Source: an uncultured Porphyromonadaceae bacterium (GTDB lineage Bacteria; Bacteroidota; Bacteroidia; Bacteroidales; Muribaculaceae). From it: DNA of 52,491 nt. A program made the translations under genes and the position numbers. Shown here one piece after another: positions 27,575 to 36,588 of the stretch. A model generated the notes under the pieces. It saw only the letters and a list, made by a program, of their open reading frames with translations. It was not told the DNA's origin and ran no database searches. Each line of letters opens with the position of its first letter. Position 1 is the stretch's first letter. Location of the stretch: positions 1-52,491 of the forward strand of contig CANRWW010000018.1 of NCBI GenBank assembly GCA_947643665.1, written 5' to 3'.

Positions 27575-29542
27575 ATGGTACGAAATAGATTTCAGTTTTT
27601 TATATATCCGGCAATGATCCTATGTGCGGTTCTTGTTGCACAAGGCAAGAAAACCGTACTTGAGCCTTCGTTTGCATGGAAAGCAGTCCCACCTTTAGGA
27701 TTGCGCGAGCCTGCCACCATTGACACTGTTTATCAGAATTATTCGCTTGAATTTATACCTCAGGAAGTAAGCTACGCATATGCGGCTACTGGAAATTACT
27801 GTGGTTCGGGGCGTAACATGCTTTTCATGGAGCGGCCTGCTACAAGCGATTTTTACTACCGTGATGCTGTAAGTGCGTGGCTTCCATCTGTAAATACCAT
27901 CAAATGGTACAACACGCGTATACCGATGACATTGCTGAGCTATAATTTCGGAGGAGGAAAACAAGACGGTCAAGACCGCTTCCAAACTATATTCTCTGCC
28001 AATGCCAACAAGAGGATCCAAGTCGGGGCTATGATTGATTACATTTACTCAAAAGGCAGCTATGACTACCAGGCAGCAAAAGACCTGACATGGGGACTTT
28101 CTGGCTCATACATTGGCGAGCGTTTTGAATTTCAAGGAAATTTTTATCATTTCAACTTATTGCAGAAAGAGAACGGAGGCATTACAGACGATGCCTACAT
28201 CCGCGATCCTGCATCTGTGCAAGGAGGAAATACATCTGTAAACTGCAAGGATATACCGGTGAATCTCACTGGGTCTTTCAATCGTGTTGAGGGAACCGAC
28301 CTGTATCTCAACAGCCGTTATAAAATGGGATTTTGGAAAGAGGAGCAAATAAATGACACCACCGTGAACCGCACCCTTGTGCCCGTTACAAGTGTGATAT
28401 GGACACTTCAATATACTGACGGATTTCATAAATTCTATAACGACAACGCCGAACAGAACCTGTCTTTCTGGGAAAACACATATTTTTCTCCGAATTATAC
28501 CAATGACAGGCAAAAATTATGGAAACTCCGTAACACAGTCGGCATTTCATTGCTTGAAGGTTTTAATAAATATGCCAAAGCCGGGCTTTCAGCATTCATG
28601 ACACATGAGGTGCGCCATTATTCAATGATTACAGACCGTGAAGATCCTACGGAAGCACAAGCTGAGGCAATGAAAGATGATCCGTTTCCTGATATGGTTA
28701 CCAAGGAAACACAGAATTTGATATGGGTTGGAGCACAGCTGACAAAACAACAAGGGCGCATTTTCAATTACAATGTGACTGGTGAAATCGGAATACTTGG
28801 ACCTGCGGCAGGAGAGATAAAGGTAAACGGAAATATTACCACGCGCATTCCCCTTTTTGGCGACACCGTAGCAGTCAAAGCGGGTGGACATTTCACAAAC
28901 CTTACCGCACCCTGGCTTATGCAGCACATGAAATCCAACCATTTCGTATGGAATAACGATTTTTCAAAAACGCGCTCATTACGCTTAGGAGGCGAATTGT
29001 CCATACCTTGGACACGCACCTCAATATCTGCATATGTGGAAAACCTTCAGAACCAGATTTATTTCAATGAGCAGGCTCTACCGACACAATATGGAGGTAG
29101 CGTACAAATTTTCAGCGCTACTTTAAATCAGAATTTCAAGTTCGGCGTATTCAACTGGGACAATACAGTGACATACCAGACAACAAGCCAGTCATCAATA
29201 ATCCCATTGCCGAATCTCGCACTGACCACCAACATGTATGTACTTTTCAAGATTGCCACCCTCCATGTGCAACTCGGTGTGAATTGCGATTATTTCACCA
29301 AATACAAGGGTGTGGATTACCAGCCTGCGACAATGGGCTTCTATAATCAAAGCAAAATAGACATTGGCGACTATCCTTTTATTAGCGCATATCTGAATTG
29401 CAAACTCTCAAAATGCCGTTTCTATCTTATGATGTCACACCTGAATCAAGGTATGACAGGCACAATGTATTTCTCAATGCCACACTATCCAATGAATCCA
29501 CGTAGGTTTCAGTTGGGTCTGAGCATTGACTTTGCAAACTGA
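27575..29542 (+). CDS. Putative outer-membrane porin (Porin_10 type)
   Basis: A 655-residue beta-barrel protein with an N-terminal signal (FFIYPAMILCAVLVAQG). The body has many amphipathic strands with alternating aromatics (for example IFNYNVTGEIGILGPAAGEIKVNG, SLRLGGELSIPWTRTSISAYVENL). The end is MSHLNQGMTGTMYFSMPHYPMNPRRFQLGLSIDF, with the closing aromatic needed for barrel insertion. Similar ~650-residue proteins are annotated as putative porins in Bacteroidales. The start is the ATG at 27575; a TTG three codons earlier lies within the predicted leader. Its substrate is unknown. Confidence 0.8.
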   Translation: MVRNRFQFFIYPAMILCAVLVAQGKKTVLEPSFAWKAVPPLGLREPATIDTVYQNYSLEFIPQEVSYAYAATGNYCGSGRNMLFMERPATSDFYYRDAVSAWLPSVNTIKWYNTRIPMTLLSYNFGGGKQDGQDRFQTIFSANANKRIQVGAMIDYIYSKGSYDYQAAKDLTWGLSGSYIGERFEFQGNFYHFNLLQKENGGITDDAYIRDPASVQGGNTSVNCKDIPVNLTGSFNRVEGTDLYLNSRYKMGFWKEEQINDTTVNRTLVPVTSVIWTLQYTDGFHKFYNDNAEQNLSFWENTYFSPNYTNDRQKLWKLRNTVGISLLEGFNKYAKAGLSAFMTHEVRHYSMITDREDPTEAQAEAMKDDPFPDMVTKETQNLIWVGAQLTKQQGRIFNYNVTGEIGILGPAAGEIKVNGNITTRIPLFGDTVAVKAGGHFTNLTAPWLMQHMKSNHFVWNNDFSKTRSLRLGGELSIPWTRTSISAYVENLQNQIYFNEQALPTQYGGSVQIFSATLNQNFKFGVFNWDNTVTYQTTSQSSIIPLPNLALTTNMYVLFKIATLHVQLGVNCDYFTKYKGVDYQPATMGFYNQSKIDIGDYPFISAYLNCKLSKCRFYLMMSHLNQGMTGTMYFSMPHYPMNPRRFQLGLSIDFAN

Positions 29543-29619
29543 CAAATGGAGCCCGACTGTCAGAACCGGATGAACATTTATAGTCATAGCTCCTTTTATA
29601 TTTAAGTAACCTGCTTATT

Positions 29620-30405
29620 ATGTTTGAACAGATTCCACAAAAAAAAGGAAACATGTCTCTATATCTGCTATTGTTATTAGTAGCTCTGGGAACTATGTTT
29701 ATGCTTAAGGAATGTTCTTCCAAGCAATTACCGCCAAAAGCCGAAAGGATAGCAGGGGGAGACACATTAAATGTGGCTATAGAAATATCCCCAATGGGGG
29801 TTACAATGACCGGTGATACTCTTGGAGGAGTATACTATACGATGCTTAACGCCGCTGCTAAAAAGCACGGACAGGTAATAAAATTCCACCCGTTCACACA
29901 ACTTGAGACTGCGTTAAAAGGATTGGACGCAGGCAAATACCGGCTTGTAGTAAGCGATATACCGGCCACTGCGGAACTAAAACAAAAATACCTGTTTATA
30001 GATCCTGTTGATATAGACCGGCAAGTCCTTGTACAACGCAAAGACAGTATTACAGACAGCCTTGAAATAGTCACGCAATTTGACCTCGCAAGACAAAAAG
30101 TGATATTGCCTAAAGGATCCCCGTTCATATCACGTCTCAGAAATCTTTCCCACGAAATCGGCGATACTATCTACATACTTGAAGACTCCACCTATTCCTC
30201 TGAACAACTGGTAATACTAACTGCATTGGGTGAATTGCCGCGGGTAGTGGTCAGTGCCCGTATCGCCTCACATCTTCTTAAACGCTACCCATATCTAGAT
30301 GCATCACTCGGAATATCATTCAATCAGTTCCATGGATGGGTGTTGAATCAATCAGACTCACTTTTGCGTGATACCATTTCCCAATGGTGCCAGGAAAACA
30401 GATAA
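29620..30405 (+). CDS. Solute-binding-like protein anchored in the inner membrane
   Basis: A 261-residue protein with an uncleaved-looking N-terminal TM segment (SLYLLLLLVALGTMFMLKE, residues 13-31) followed by a periplasmic domain. That domain resembles family-3 extracellular solute-binding folds, as in the front half of MltF: LNVAIEISPMGVTMTGDTLGGVYYTML, TALKGLDAGKYRLVVSDIPATAELKQKYLFIDPV, and a second lobe from KVILPKGSPFISRLRNLS. No transglycosylase domain and no ABC genes are present, so the ligand and partner are unknown. It follows the porin gene by 77 bases on the same strand. Confidence 0.7.
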   Translation: MFEQIPQKKGNMSLYLLLLLVALGTMFMLKECSSKQLPPKAERIAGGDTLNVAIEISPMGVTMTGDTLGGVYYTMLNAAAKKHGQVIKFHPFTQLETALKGLDAGKYRLVVSDIPATAELKQKYLFIDPVDIDRQVLVQRKDSITDSLEIVTQFDLARQKVILPKGSPFISRLRNLSHEIGDTIYILEDSTYSSEQLVILTALGELPRVVVSARIASHLLKRYPYLDASLGISFNQFHGWVLNQSDSLLRDTISQWCQENR

Positions 30406-30436
30406 TATCCCCCACATGGTCATTATCTATTTTCCT
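30392..30436. terminator. Hairpin between convergent genes
   Basis: A 15-bp stem with one mismatch (30392-30406 with 30422-30436) starts inside the last codons of the 29620 gene and ends 14 bases before the stop of the convergent MBL gene. The T-rich 3' arm supports a terminator role. Confidence 0.5.
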
Positions 30437-30450
30437 GTTATTATCAATTA

Positions 30451-31095
30451 TTATCTGAGAAAAGGGTTTGTATGTTCTTCACGCGATATGGTTGTCGCCG
30501 ATCCATGGCCAGGATAAACGACTGTATCCAGGGGAAGTGTCATCAATTTTTCACGCACGCTTTTCAACAGTATGGATCCGTTCCCTCCAGGAAGATCCAC
30601 TCGTCCCACAGAACCGGCAAACAATGTATCTCCGGTCAGGACACTCCCCGCAGACGGGACATAATAACATACGCCTCCTGGCGAATGACCTGGAGTGGTT
30701 ATCACTATTATTTCATCTTTTCCAAGCATAAGGACATTTTTGTCCTCCACTAACCTGTCAAATTTTATAGGTCCGGCATTTATGGGCAAATGAAACATTT
30801 GTGCCTGTTGGCCACGTGTCATTGCAAGAGGAATATCATTCTTATGTCCGAGAACCGGTAAGCCGGGATATGCCGCTTGCAATGCCTCAACTCCAAAAGT
30901 ATGGTCTATATGGGCATGGGTAAGCAATATGTATTTCAAACTCAGGGAATGGGCTTTGATATACTCTGTCAACAGAGATACCTCATCAGCATCTGACATT
31001 CCGGGATCCACTACTGCGGCTTCCAGAGTAGCCTCATCATAGACGATATATGTATTCTCTCCGAATAAATTGAATTCAAAACGTTTTATCTGCAT
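30451..31095 (-). CDS. MBL-fold metallo-hydrolase (glyoxalase II-like)
   Basis: A 214-residue metallo-beta-lactamase-fold protein. The metal motif HAHIDH is at 60-65 (H60, H62, D64, H65). Further ligands are in TPGHSPGGVCYYV, LTGDTLFAGSVGRVDLPGG and the final VYPGHGSATTISREEHTNPFL. This pattern and length match the YcbL/glyoxalase-II-like group of hydroxyacyl-thioester hydrolases, but the physiological substrate is not determined. It is followed by no gene on its own strand; rsmG lies 53 bases upstream. Confidence 0.88.
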   Translation of the reverse strand: MQIKRFEFNLFGENTYIVYDEATLEAAVVDPGMSDADEVSLLTEYIKAHSLSLKYILLTHAHIDHTFGVEALQAAYPGLPVLGHKNDIPLAMTRGQQAQMFHLPINAGPIKFDRLVEDKNVLMLGKDEIIVITTPGHSPGGVCYYVPSAGSVLTGDTLFAGSVGRVDLPGGNGSILLKSVREKLMTLPLDTVVYPGHGSATTISREEHTNPFLR

Positions 31096-31148
31096 CTCCT
31101 ACATTTTTTAATATGTCACATACGTAACATATTAGATCCTAATACAGT

Positions 31149-31805
31149 TCATAAAGGTTGGTATACCAATTTCTTGGTTTCAAAAAACAGCTCTTCGGGG
31201 AAATAATTTATGAGACTGTCAACCAATGGTTCAGAAGCAATACGCGCAGACGCCTTCAATTCCGCTGTCAGCTCTCCACCTTTTAAGCATATCAATCCGT
31301 TTGGCATGGCATACGTGTGCGATGCGGCGTCATGCCTGATATTTTTGCGTATTAATGGAATGAGGTTGTCAAGTGGCATTACGGCGCGTGACACCACATA
31401 ATCATATTTGTCTTTGCATTCTGCGATATCCCCATGTTGGAAAGTGACATTTTTTAATCCTATAGAAGCCGCCACTTCTGTTGCTACTTTTATCTTTTTG
31501 CCAATGCGGTCAATCAAATGAAAGTGACATTGTGGCATCGCTATTGCCAAAGGTATTCCAGGAAAACCACCTCCAGTGCCAAGATCAAGTATCTTTGTGC
31601 CGTCAGGAAGTCCTGGCAGGAACTTTGCTATGGCAAGAGAATGAAGCACATGATGGACATATAGGTTCTGTATATCTTTACGTGAAATCACGTTGATTTT
31701 CTCATTCCAGGCAGGATAAAGTTCACCTAGTTTATTTATTTGCTCGCGTTGCACAGGTGAAAATTCAGGAAAATACCTGAGTACAGCTTCCGCATTGGAT
31801 TCCAT
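31149..31805 (-). CDS. rsmG: 16S rRNA (guanine-527-N7)-methyltransferase RsmG
   Basis: A 218-residue SAM-dependent methyltransferase (GidB) that modifies G527 in 16S rRNA. The conserved blocks are YPAWNEKINVISRKDIQNLYVHHVLHSLA, the SAM-binding ILDLGTGGGFPGIPLAIAMP at about residues 70-90, and YDYVVSRAVMPL. Full family length. It lies upstream of the MBL gene on the minus strand with a 53-base gap, so cotranscription is plausible. Confidence 0.96.
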   Translation of the reverse strand: MESNAEAVLRYFPEFSPVQREQINKLGELYPAWNEKINVISRKDIQNLYVHHVLHSLAIAKFLPGLPDGTKILDLGTGGGFPGIPLAIAMPQCHFHLIDRIGKKIKVATEVAASIGLKNVTFQHGDIAECKDKYDYVVSRAVMPLDNLIPLIRKNIRHDAASHTYAMPNGLICLKGGELTAELKASARIASEPLVDSLINYFPEELFFETKKLVYQPL

Positions 31806-31889
31806 ATAATAAATTATTTAAAGTGATTAACACTGATTGTATTTTCAGGCTATTTACCGGAATAATTGTATATTGTTGATAACGCCTGC

Positions 31890-32618
31890 TTATCTTCCCA
31901 AAACCAACCATAAACGGTCATCGTTATGACAAGGTACACACATAAGCCATAATCTGGTTGCAGTAGCCTTATGCACTACAGCTTTTTTCAATTCCACAGA
32001 CCTGCCATCAATGACAAGCGATGGAGATGCCAGTGTATAAGGCGGCACTTTATGCTCGCTGGTATCAATAAATGAGTCACTGGCAAAAAACTGCATGTTA
32101 GTACCCGTTACCAGCGATTGCACTATGGCAGTACGCCCGTCTGATGATGTTGCGAAAAGATTCCCCGGCGTATCATATTTTATTATCATATCTCCATATC
32201 CCATCCTTATTGATTCATCTGCAAGTTGTGCATCTATATCCTTAGGTAAATCATCATCCTCCTCCGGAATATCCGGCACATCTATTACCTCTACAGTGCA
32301 TTTCAAAAGATATCCGTCAGCCCTCAAATCAACATCTGCTTTGCCAATCTCCTTGCCATATATTTCCAATTTGTTGCCATTCCCGTTTATTTCCAAAAAT
32401 GAAGGAATATGCTCTGCACGCACATCAATGGCATTATTGACATTGACCACTTTTACCTGACCGACAGGCACTGTTATATAAGAATCGTCTAACGTCGGAC
32501 GTAATGCGTCCGGCTCATTTTTATTATCATGACAAGATGTGGCAATACACACCAATATCATGCATAAAACATGGGGCAATATCCTGATTGACCTATCTTT
32601 CAAATGCGCTATGGTCAT
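31890..32618 (-). CDS. Lipoprotein of unknown function coupled to an endonuclease I-like gene
   Basis: A 242-residue protein with a lipoprotein signal ending in CIATSC (C29). Residues ~40-110 look like a small beta-sandwich (YITVPVGQVKVVNVNN, IPSFLEINGNGNKLEIYGKEIGKADVDLRADGYLLKCTVEV), similar in pattern to BACON or Ig-like domains. An acidic Pro/Asp linker (DVPDIPEEDDDLPKD) and a second beta-rich domain follow. Its start overlaps the stop of the upstream gene by ATGA (32615-32618), so the two are made together. No enzyme motif is seen. I do not recognise the family. Confidence 0.75.
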   Translation of the reverse strand: MTIAHLKDRSIRILPHVLCMILVCIATSCHDNKNEPDALRPTLDDSYITVPVGQVKVVNVNNAIDVRAEHIPSFLEINGNGNKLEIYGKEIGKADVDLRADGYLLKCTVEVIDVPDIPEEDDDLPKDIDAQLADESIRMGYGDMIIKYDTPGNLFATSSDGRTAIVQSLVTGTNMQFFASDSFIDTSEHKVPPYTLASPSLVIDGRSVELKKAVVHKATATRLWLMCVPCHNDDRLWLVLGR

Positions 32619-33658
32619 TTCACCTCAATTTTAATCATTCCGTTAAAAGAACTGCTGTAAAAATATAGTTCATGTATTCCAACGCCTATCTCGGCAGGAA
32701 CCAGATATTTTTCAGTTACAGTTTGTCCGTCAACTTTCCATACCGCGTCATCAGGCACAAGATCAAGACGCAAATGAATCAATGGATCATCCATTGAGTA
32801 CACCGCACGTAATGTTGACATATGCTCCTCCGATGGTTTATACCCCTCCCCTTTTCGGTTTCCCCACAGAAATTCAGCAAGTTCCGGATATTCAACAAAC
32901 GGATTGGAATTCCCTTGTAATTTCCCAAATAAAAGATTGCGCTGAATCTCATAATGGGATATTGGATCAGCCTTGTGCCACACCATTAATTGGGCGCCAT
33001 AGGCGCCAGTGAACCCCTCTTCTGGATTATCTGACCATATAGCTCCACCGCATGTTTCATACCGCATCAGCCCAGAAGAATATATGCATGCCATGTACAT
33101 CAGGATACGTGCGATATCACCTTTAAGTTCTTCCGGAGGTTCCCATAATCTGATTTTCTGCAATCCCACATTCCCGCTTCCCACCCCCCAGATACCGTTC
33201 TGTATTTCAAATTCAGTAACAGTGCCCGGAGCACAATCACCAATTGTGGCTGCAGTACCTGATGGCGCCGGAATCATACCCAAAAGATCCATACCAACAT
33301 TTTTACAATTCGGAGATGTGATTTTCCACCACTTAGGAGATGCGATATTTAACAACTCCAAATTTTCAGGTGCTCCTCCATTTTTTCCGAATTGGATATG
33401 CTCATGTGAAAAATGGTTGACATAAGCTGTACCGTCCTGGTTGCCGTCAGTGATTTTAAGGATCTCAAAAATTCCTCCTTCACCATCAAAACGGTTAAAA
33501 TACTGTAACGGGGTATGAGTATCGGCAATAGCACGCACCAGCTCGCCTCCAGATTTTCCAATCCATATGTCAGGACAATCATCAGATGCAGACATGGCAT
33601 TCTGTACGACAACCAATATTGCCGTACAGAATACACGTATGGTACCGGTAATGTGCAT
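32615..33658 (-). CDS. Secreted endonuclease I-family homologue with a degraded active site
   Basis: A 347-residue exported protein (signal residues 1-23). The C-terminal half is clearly endonuclease I-like: EPPEELKGDIARILMYMA (173-190), WHKADPISHYEIQRN (227-241) and QGNSNPFVEYPELAEFLW (248-265). The catalytic half is altered. Where active relatives have NREHSFPKSWW this protein has NIASPKWW (104-111), without the Glu-His pair. Where they have DLHHLYP it has DLLGMIP (124-130). The Asn of the VNxxRSN segment is also missing. It is therefore probably not a nuclease but a DNA-binding or structural relative (inference). A ~75-residue beta-rich tail follows. It is coupled to the lipoprotein gene downstream. 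Confidence 0.75.
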   Translation of the reverse strand: MHITGTIRVFCTAILVVVQNAMSASDDCPDIWIGKSGGELVRAIADTHTPLQYFNRFDGEGGIFEILKITDGNQDGTAYVNHFSHEHIQFGKNGGAPENLELLNIASPKWWKITSPNCKNVGMDLLGMIPAPSGTAATIGDCAPGTVTEFEIQNGIWGVGSGNVGLQKIRLWEPPEELKGDIARILMYMACIYSSGLMRYETCGGAIWSDNPEEGFTGAYGAQLMVWHKADPISHYEIQRNLLFGKLQGNSNPFVEYPELAEFLWGNRKGEGYKPSEEHMSTLRAVYSMDDPLIHLRLDLVPDDAVWKVDGQTVTEKYLVPAEIGVGIHELYFYSSSFNGMIKIEVK

Positions 33659-33758
33659 GACTGCATTATTTATAATACGCTACAAGGGCACATTCGTTGT
33701 AATAAGCATGGTTGTCAACAACTCATGCACACACAAACGGATGCGCCCCTGCAGTGCA

Positions 33759-33783
33759 CCGACAGAAATATCATTTCTGCCGG
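33759..33783 (-). terminator. Hairpin after pfp
   Basis: An 11-bp stem with one G-U wobble (33759-33769 with 33773-33783) and a 3-base loop lies 9 bases after the pfp stop on the minus strand. There is no U-run, so it may be a 3' stabiliser or a weak terminator. Confidence 0.45.
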
Positions 33784-33792
33784 AGTGAAATA

Positions 33793-35442
33793 TTATTTAC
33801 CCTGATGCTCGTATTTGAGAGTAAGGGTTGGCTGGTCACAAACCTCTGCAGGTCCGAAGTATTGAATGGGACCGGGATAAATATAGCATGTATTGAAAGC
33901 CCAGTCATCACGCTTGGAAACAAATTTTTGGAAAGGTGCGCCATCAAGTTTGACAAGAGCTTTCTGTATTACAGGCTTCATTTTGCCATGACGACGTTCC
34001 ATATTCATCATCATAGTGATAGGTATGCCGCCGGCAACCCACTGAACAGCAGGCTTGGTGAGATTGCGCACGGATGACATATATCCGGTAACACCACAAC
34101 GGATCAGGCATGCGGCGTTATATCCTAACGCATAGCAGTAGTCAGCATCAAAATTAGAGGGATCTGCGCAACGGCCTTCATAACCGAAGAAGTGGTGCAA
34201 AGCGGAGAATTTACCATCATATTTTCCATCTTTACGCATAGCCTCAAGACGCTTTCCGACCATCTCCGAGAGAAGTTTCTCCGTTTCAATGAGTGATACT
34301 TGCACGTTGCCATGGGGGTCACGGTCAAGACTGAGCTGGCGTGCGACACCTTCCGGCAGCGATTCATATACCGCAGCATTGTCTGACGAAAGATGGTTGA
34401 TGATATATGCACGTTGGTCTGCTGCTGCCACACCGGCAAATTCATCTGCATTCTTGGCAAGCAAGTCATTAAGCTCGGCGATAAGGCGTTTAACCGCCGG
34501 GATGAACTCAATAAGACCTTCAGGAATGAGCACTGTACCGAAATTCATGCCAAGGCGGGCACGCTCTGCCACGATGTCGGCAATATAATTTACCACTTGG
34601 TCAAGTGTCATATCCTTGCTCTCTACCTCCTCTGAGATGATACAGATATTAGGCTGGCACTGAAGGGCGCATTCCAAAGCGATATGACTTGCGGAACGAC
34701 CCATCAACTTGATGAAATGGTAGTACTTTTTCGCTGAGTTGCAATCGCGTTGTATGTTGCCGATTACTTCGGAATAAACTTTAGTTGCAGTATCGAAACC
34801 AAAAGAAGTCTCAATAACATCGTTCTTAAGGTCGCCGTCAATTGTTTTGGGGCAACCGATCACCTGTACACCTGCGTTGATGCTCTTGTAGTATTCTGCA
34901 AGCACTGCGGCATTGGTGTTTGAATCATCACCGCCGATAATGACAAGAGCCTGGATATTAAGTTCTTTTAGAATCTCAAGACCTTTGTCGAACTGCTCTT
35001 TTGCTTCGAGTTTTGTACGACCGGAACCAATGATGTCAAAACCGCCGGTATTGCGGTAATCACTTATAAACTCAGAAGTCAGTTCAATATATTTGTGATC
35101 CACAAAACCACCAGGCCCCATCAGAAAACCATAAAGACGGCTGTCACGATGCACTTTCTTGATACCGTCAAAAAGGCCACATATAACATTATGTCCACCA
35201 GGAGCCTGGCCGCCGGACAATATAACACCTACATTGATAGGTTTTGTTGCTGTAGGATTGGGATTTTTCTCGAATTTCAGTTCGGGCAGTCCGTAAGTGT
35301 TAGGGAAAAGACTCTTAATATCTTCCTGGTCAGCCACAGACTGAGTGGCATGTCCCTCGACAGGACGCACAGCCCCGGTGAGCACAATAGGCAACTTCGG
35401 CTGATAGGCCGCACGAGCTTTCTGCAAGGCGCTCTTCTTCAT
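33793..35442 (-). CDS. pfp: Pyrophosphate-dependent 6-phosphofructokinase (long form)
   Basis: A 549-residue PFK. It phosphorylates fructose 6-phosphate with pyrophosphate, reversibly, in glycolysis. The diagnostic loop is GGDD at 170-173 ([19 protein letters not shown]); ATP enzymes have Gly at the second Asp. Other blocks are [32 protein letters not shown] and [19 protein letters not shown], plus the substrate-site [15 protein letters not shown]. The length matches the long clade shared with plant beta-type enzymes. The ATG at 35442 gives [18 protein letters not shown]; upstream in-frame codons lie in the leader. It is monocistronic. Confidence 0.96.
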   Translation of the reverse strand: MKKSALQKARAAYQPKLPIVLTGAVRPVEGHATQSVADQEDIKSLFPNTYGLPELKFEKNPNPTATKPINVGVILSGGQAPGGHNVICGLFDGIKKVHRDSRLYGFLMGPGGFVDHKYIELTSEFISDYRNTGGFDIIGSGRTKLEAKEQFDKGLEILKELNIQALVIIGGDDSNTNAAVLAEYYKSINAGVQVIGCPKTIDGDLKNDVIETSFGFDTATKVYSEVIGNIQRDCNSAKKYYHFIKLMGRSASHIALECALQCQPNICIISEEVESKDMTLDQVVNYIADIVAERARLGMNFGTVLIPEGLIEFIPAVKRLIAELNDLLAKNADEFAGVAAADQRAYIINHLSSDNAAVYESLPEGVARQLSLDRDPHGNVQVSLIETEKLLSEMVGKRLEAMRKDGKYDGKFSALHHFFGYEGRCADPSNFDADYCYALGYNAACLIRCGVTGYMSSVRNLTKPAVQWVAGGIPITMMMNMERRHGKMKPVIQKALVKLDGAPFQKFVSKRDDWAFNTCYIYPGPIQYFGPAEVCDQPTLTLKYEHQGK

Positions 35443-35775
35443 AAGTTCTGAGTGTTTTATTATGAGTAATAATATATTTCTATTTCTACCGGCAACATTA
35501 CATATACCGGCATTTAATATTCTGGTTTGGTTACAAAATATCGCAGCACTCAAACGTGATCATACCGCACTACGTATACTTTGTAATGCACTACAAAGTT
35601 ACGTATTTTATCATAAATTTTATGTGAAATTAATTTAACGGAGCACTGAGAGGCGGATGGCAACAAATTAGTCCTAAAACCACATCCGGCTCTTACATCT
35701 GGATCAAAAAACGCCACAATCCGGCATAGTTATTTAAACAGCCCTGATTTACGCAACTGCAATTGCAAACATTTG
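35443..35775. other. Intergenic region between tatD and pfp
   Basis: 333 bases without a gene. It holds the pfp leader (~150 bases) and promoter box (35594-35601). Near tatD there is only a weak 6-bp stem (35654-35659 with 35683-35688). I see no named RNA element. Confidence 0.6.
35594..35601 (-). promoter_or_regulatory. -7 promoter box of pfp
   Basis: The minus strand reads TAACTTTG, matching TAnnTTTG, about 150 bases upstream of the pfp ATG. No TTTG lies at the ideal distance. Confidence 0.55.
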
Positions 35776-36558
35776 TTAACAGGGGTTTACGCCATATAAT
35801 AATTTCGCGGAATCGGTTGTCGCCTCAGCGACACGCTCTATGCCAATTCCCAGGGTTGAAGCGATCGTTGCTGCTATCAATGGAATATAGCTGCTATCGT
35901 TCAGTTTGCCACGATATGGGACAGGCGCAAGATATGGAGAATCAGTTTCCAATATGATCCTGTCAAGCCCTATTGAAGGCAAAGTTTCCCTTAATCCCGA
36001 ATTCTTGAAAGTAACAATCCCGTTTATACCGAAATAAAAATCTCCTGTCTTACGTATCCGCTCCACATCGGCAGCAGTACCTCCAAAACAATGGAACGCG
36101 CCTCTAGGCATATCAGGCAAGCCCTGCAAGACTTCAAGAGTCTCGTCCAGACCATCGCGACAGTGTATGTTAATGGGAAGATTCCTTTCAAGAGCCATAC
36201 GGCATTGTATGTCGAAACATTCCATCTGTATGTCCCGATGCGCCTTGTCCTCATGCAAGTCAATGCCGATCTCCCCCACTCCGACATATGGAAGCCCTGG
36301 TGTGTCAAGTTCCTGCCGGATAATTTCAAGCGCAGCATGGGGATTGTCGGTAAGTTCTGTCGGATGCAATCCGGCAAACATTCGCACATTATCCGGAAAT
36401 CTAGCTGCAAGAGCTTTCATTGATGTGAGTTCTGATAAAGAAGTTCCCGGAAGGATCATCATCACCACTCCTGCTGCAAGCGCTTTGCGCACCATCTCTT
36501 CACCACCATTTTCATACACACTGTCATTAAGATGTGTGTGCGTATCTACGAATGTCAT
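35776..36558 (-). CDS. tatD: TatD-family metal-dependent hydrolase
   Basis: A 260-residue TIM-barrel hydrolase of the TatD DNase family. Metal ligands are visible: FVDTHTHLNDSVY at the N-terminus, VGVGEIGIDLHED (Glu), PINIHCRDGLDETLEVL, GAFHCFGGTAADVERI and the late LETDSPYLAPVPYRGKLN. Family members have 3'-5' DNase or related activity; the biological role is not read here. It lies 30 bases after the polyprenyl synthase gene on the same strand, so the pair is probably one transcript. Confidence 0.92.
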   Translation of the reverse strand: MTFVDTHTHLNDSVYENGGEEMVRKALAAGVVMMILPGTSLSELTSMKALAARFPDNVRMFAGLHPTELTDNPHAALEIIRQELDTPGLPYVGVGEIGIDLHEDKAHRDIQMECFDIQCRMALERNLPINIHCRDGLDETLEVLQGLPDMPRGAFHCFGGTAADVERIRKTGDFYFGINGIVTFKNSGLRETLPSIGLDRIILETDSPYLAPVPYRGKLNDSSYIPLIAATIASTLGIGIERVAEATTDSAKLLYGVNPC

Positions 36559-36588
36559 TAATCTACAAAAGACTTTAATAAGATCTTG

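Noticed and set aside
33515-34077. Overlapping plus-strand frames near the endonuclease-like gene and pfp
   Set aside because: They are antisense to two genes and the hairpin between them, with no domain or promoter.
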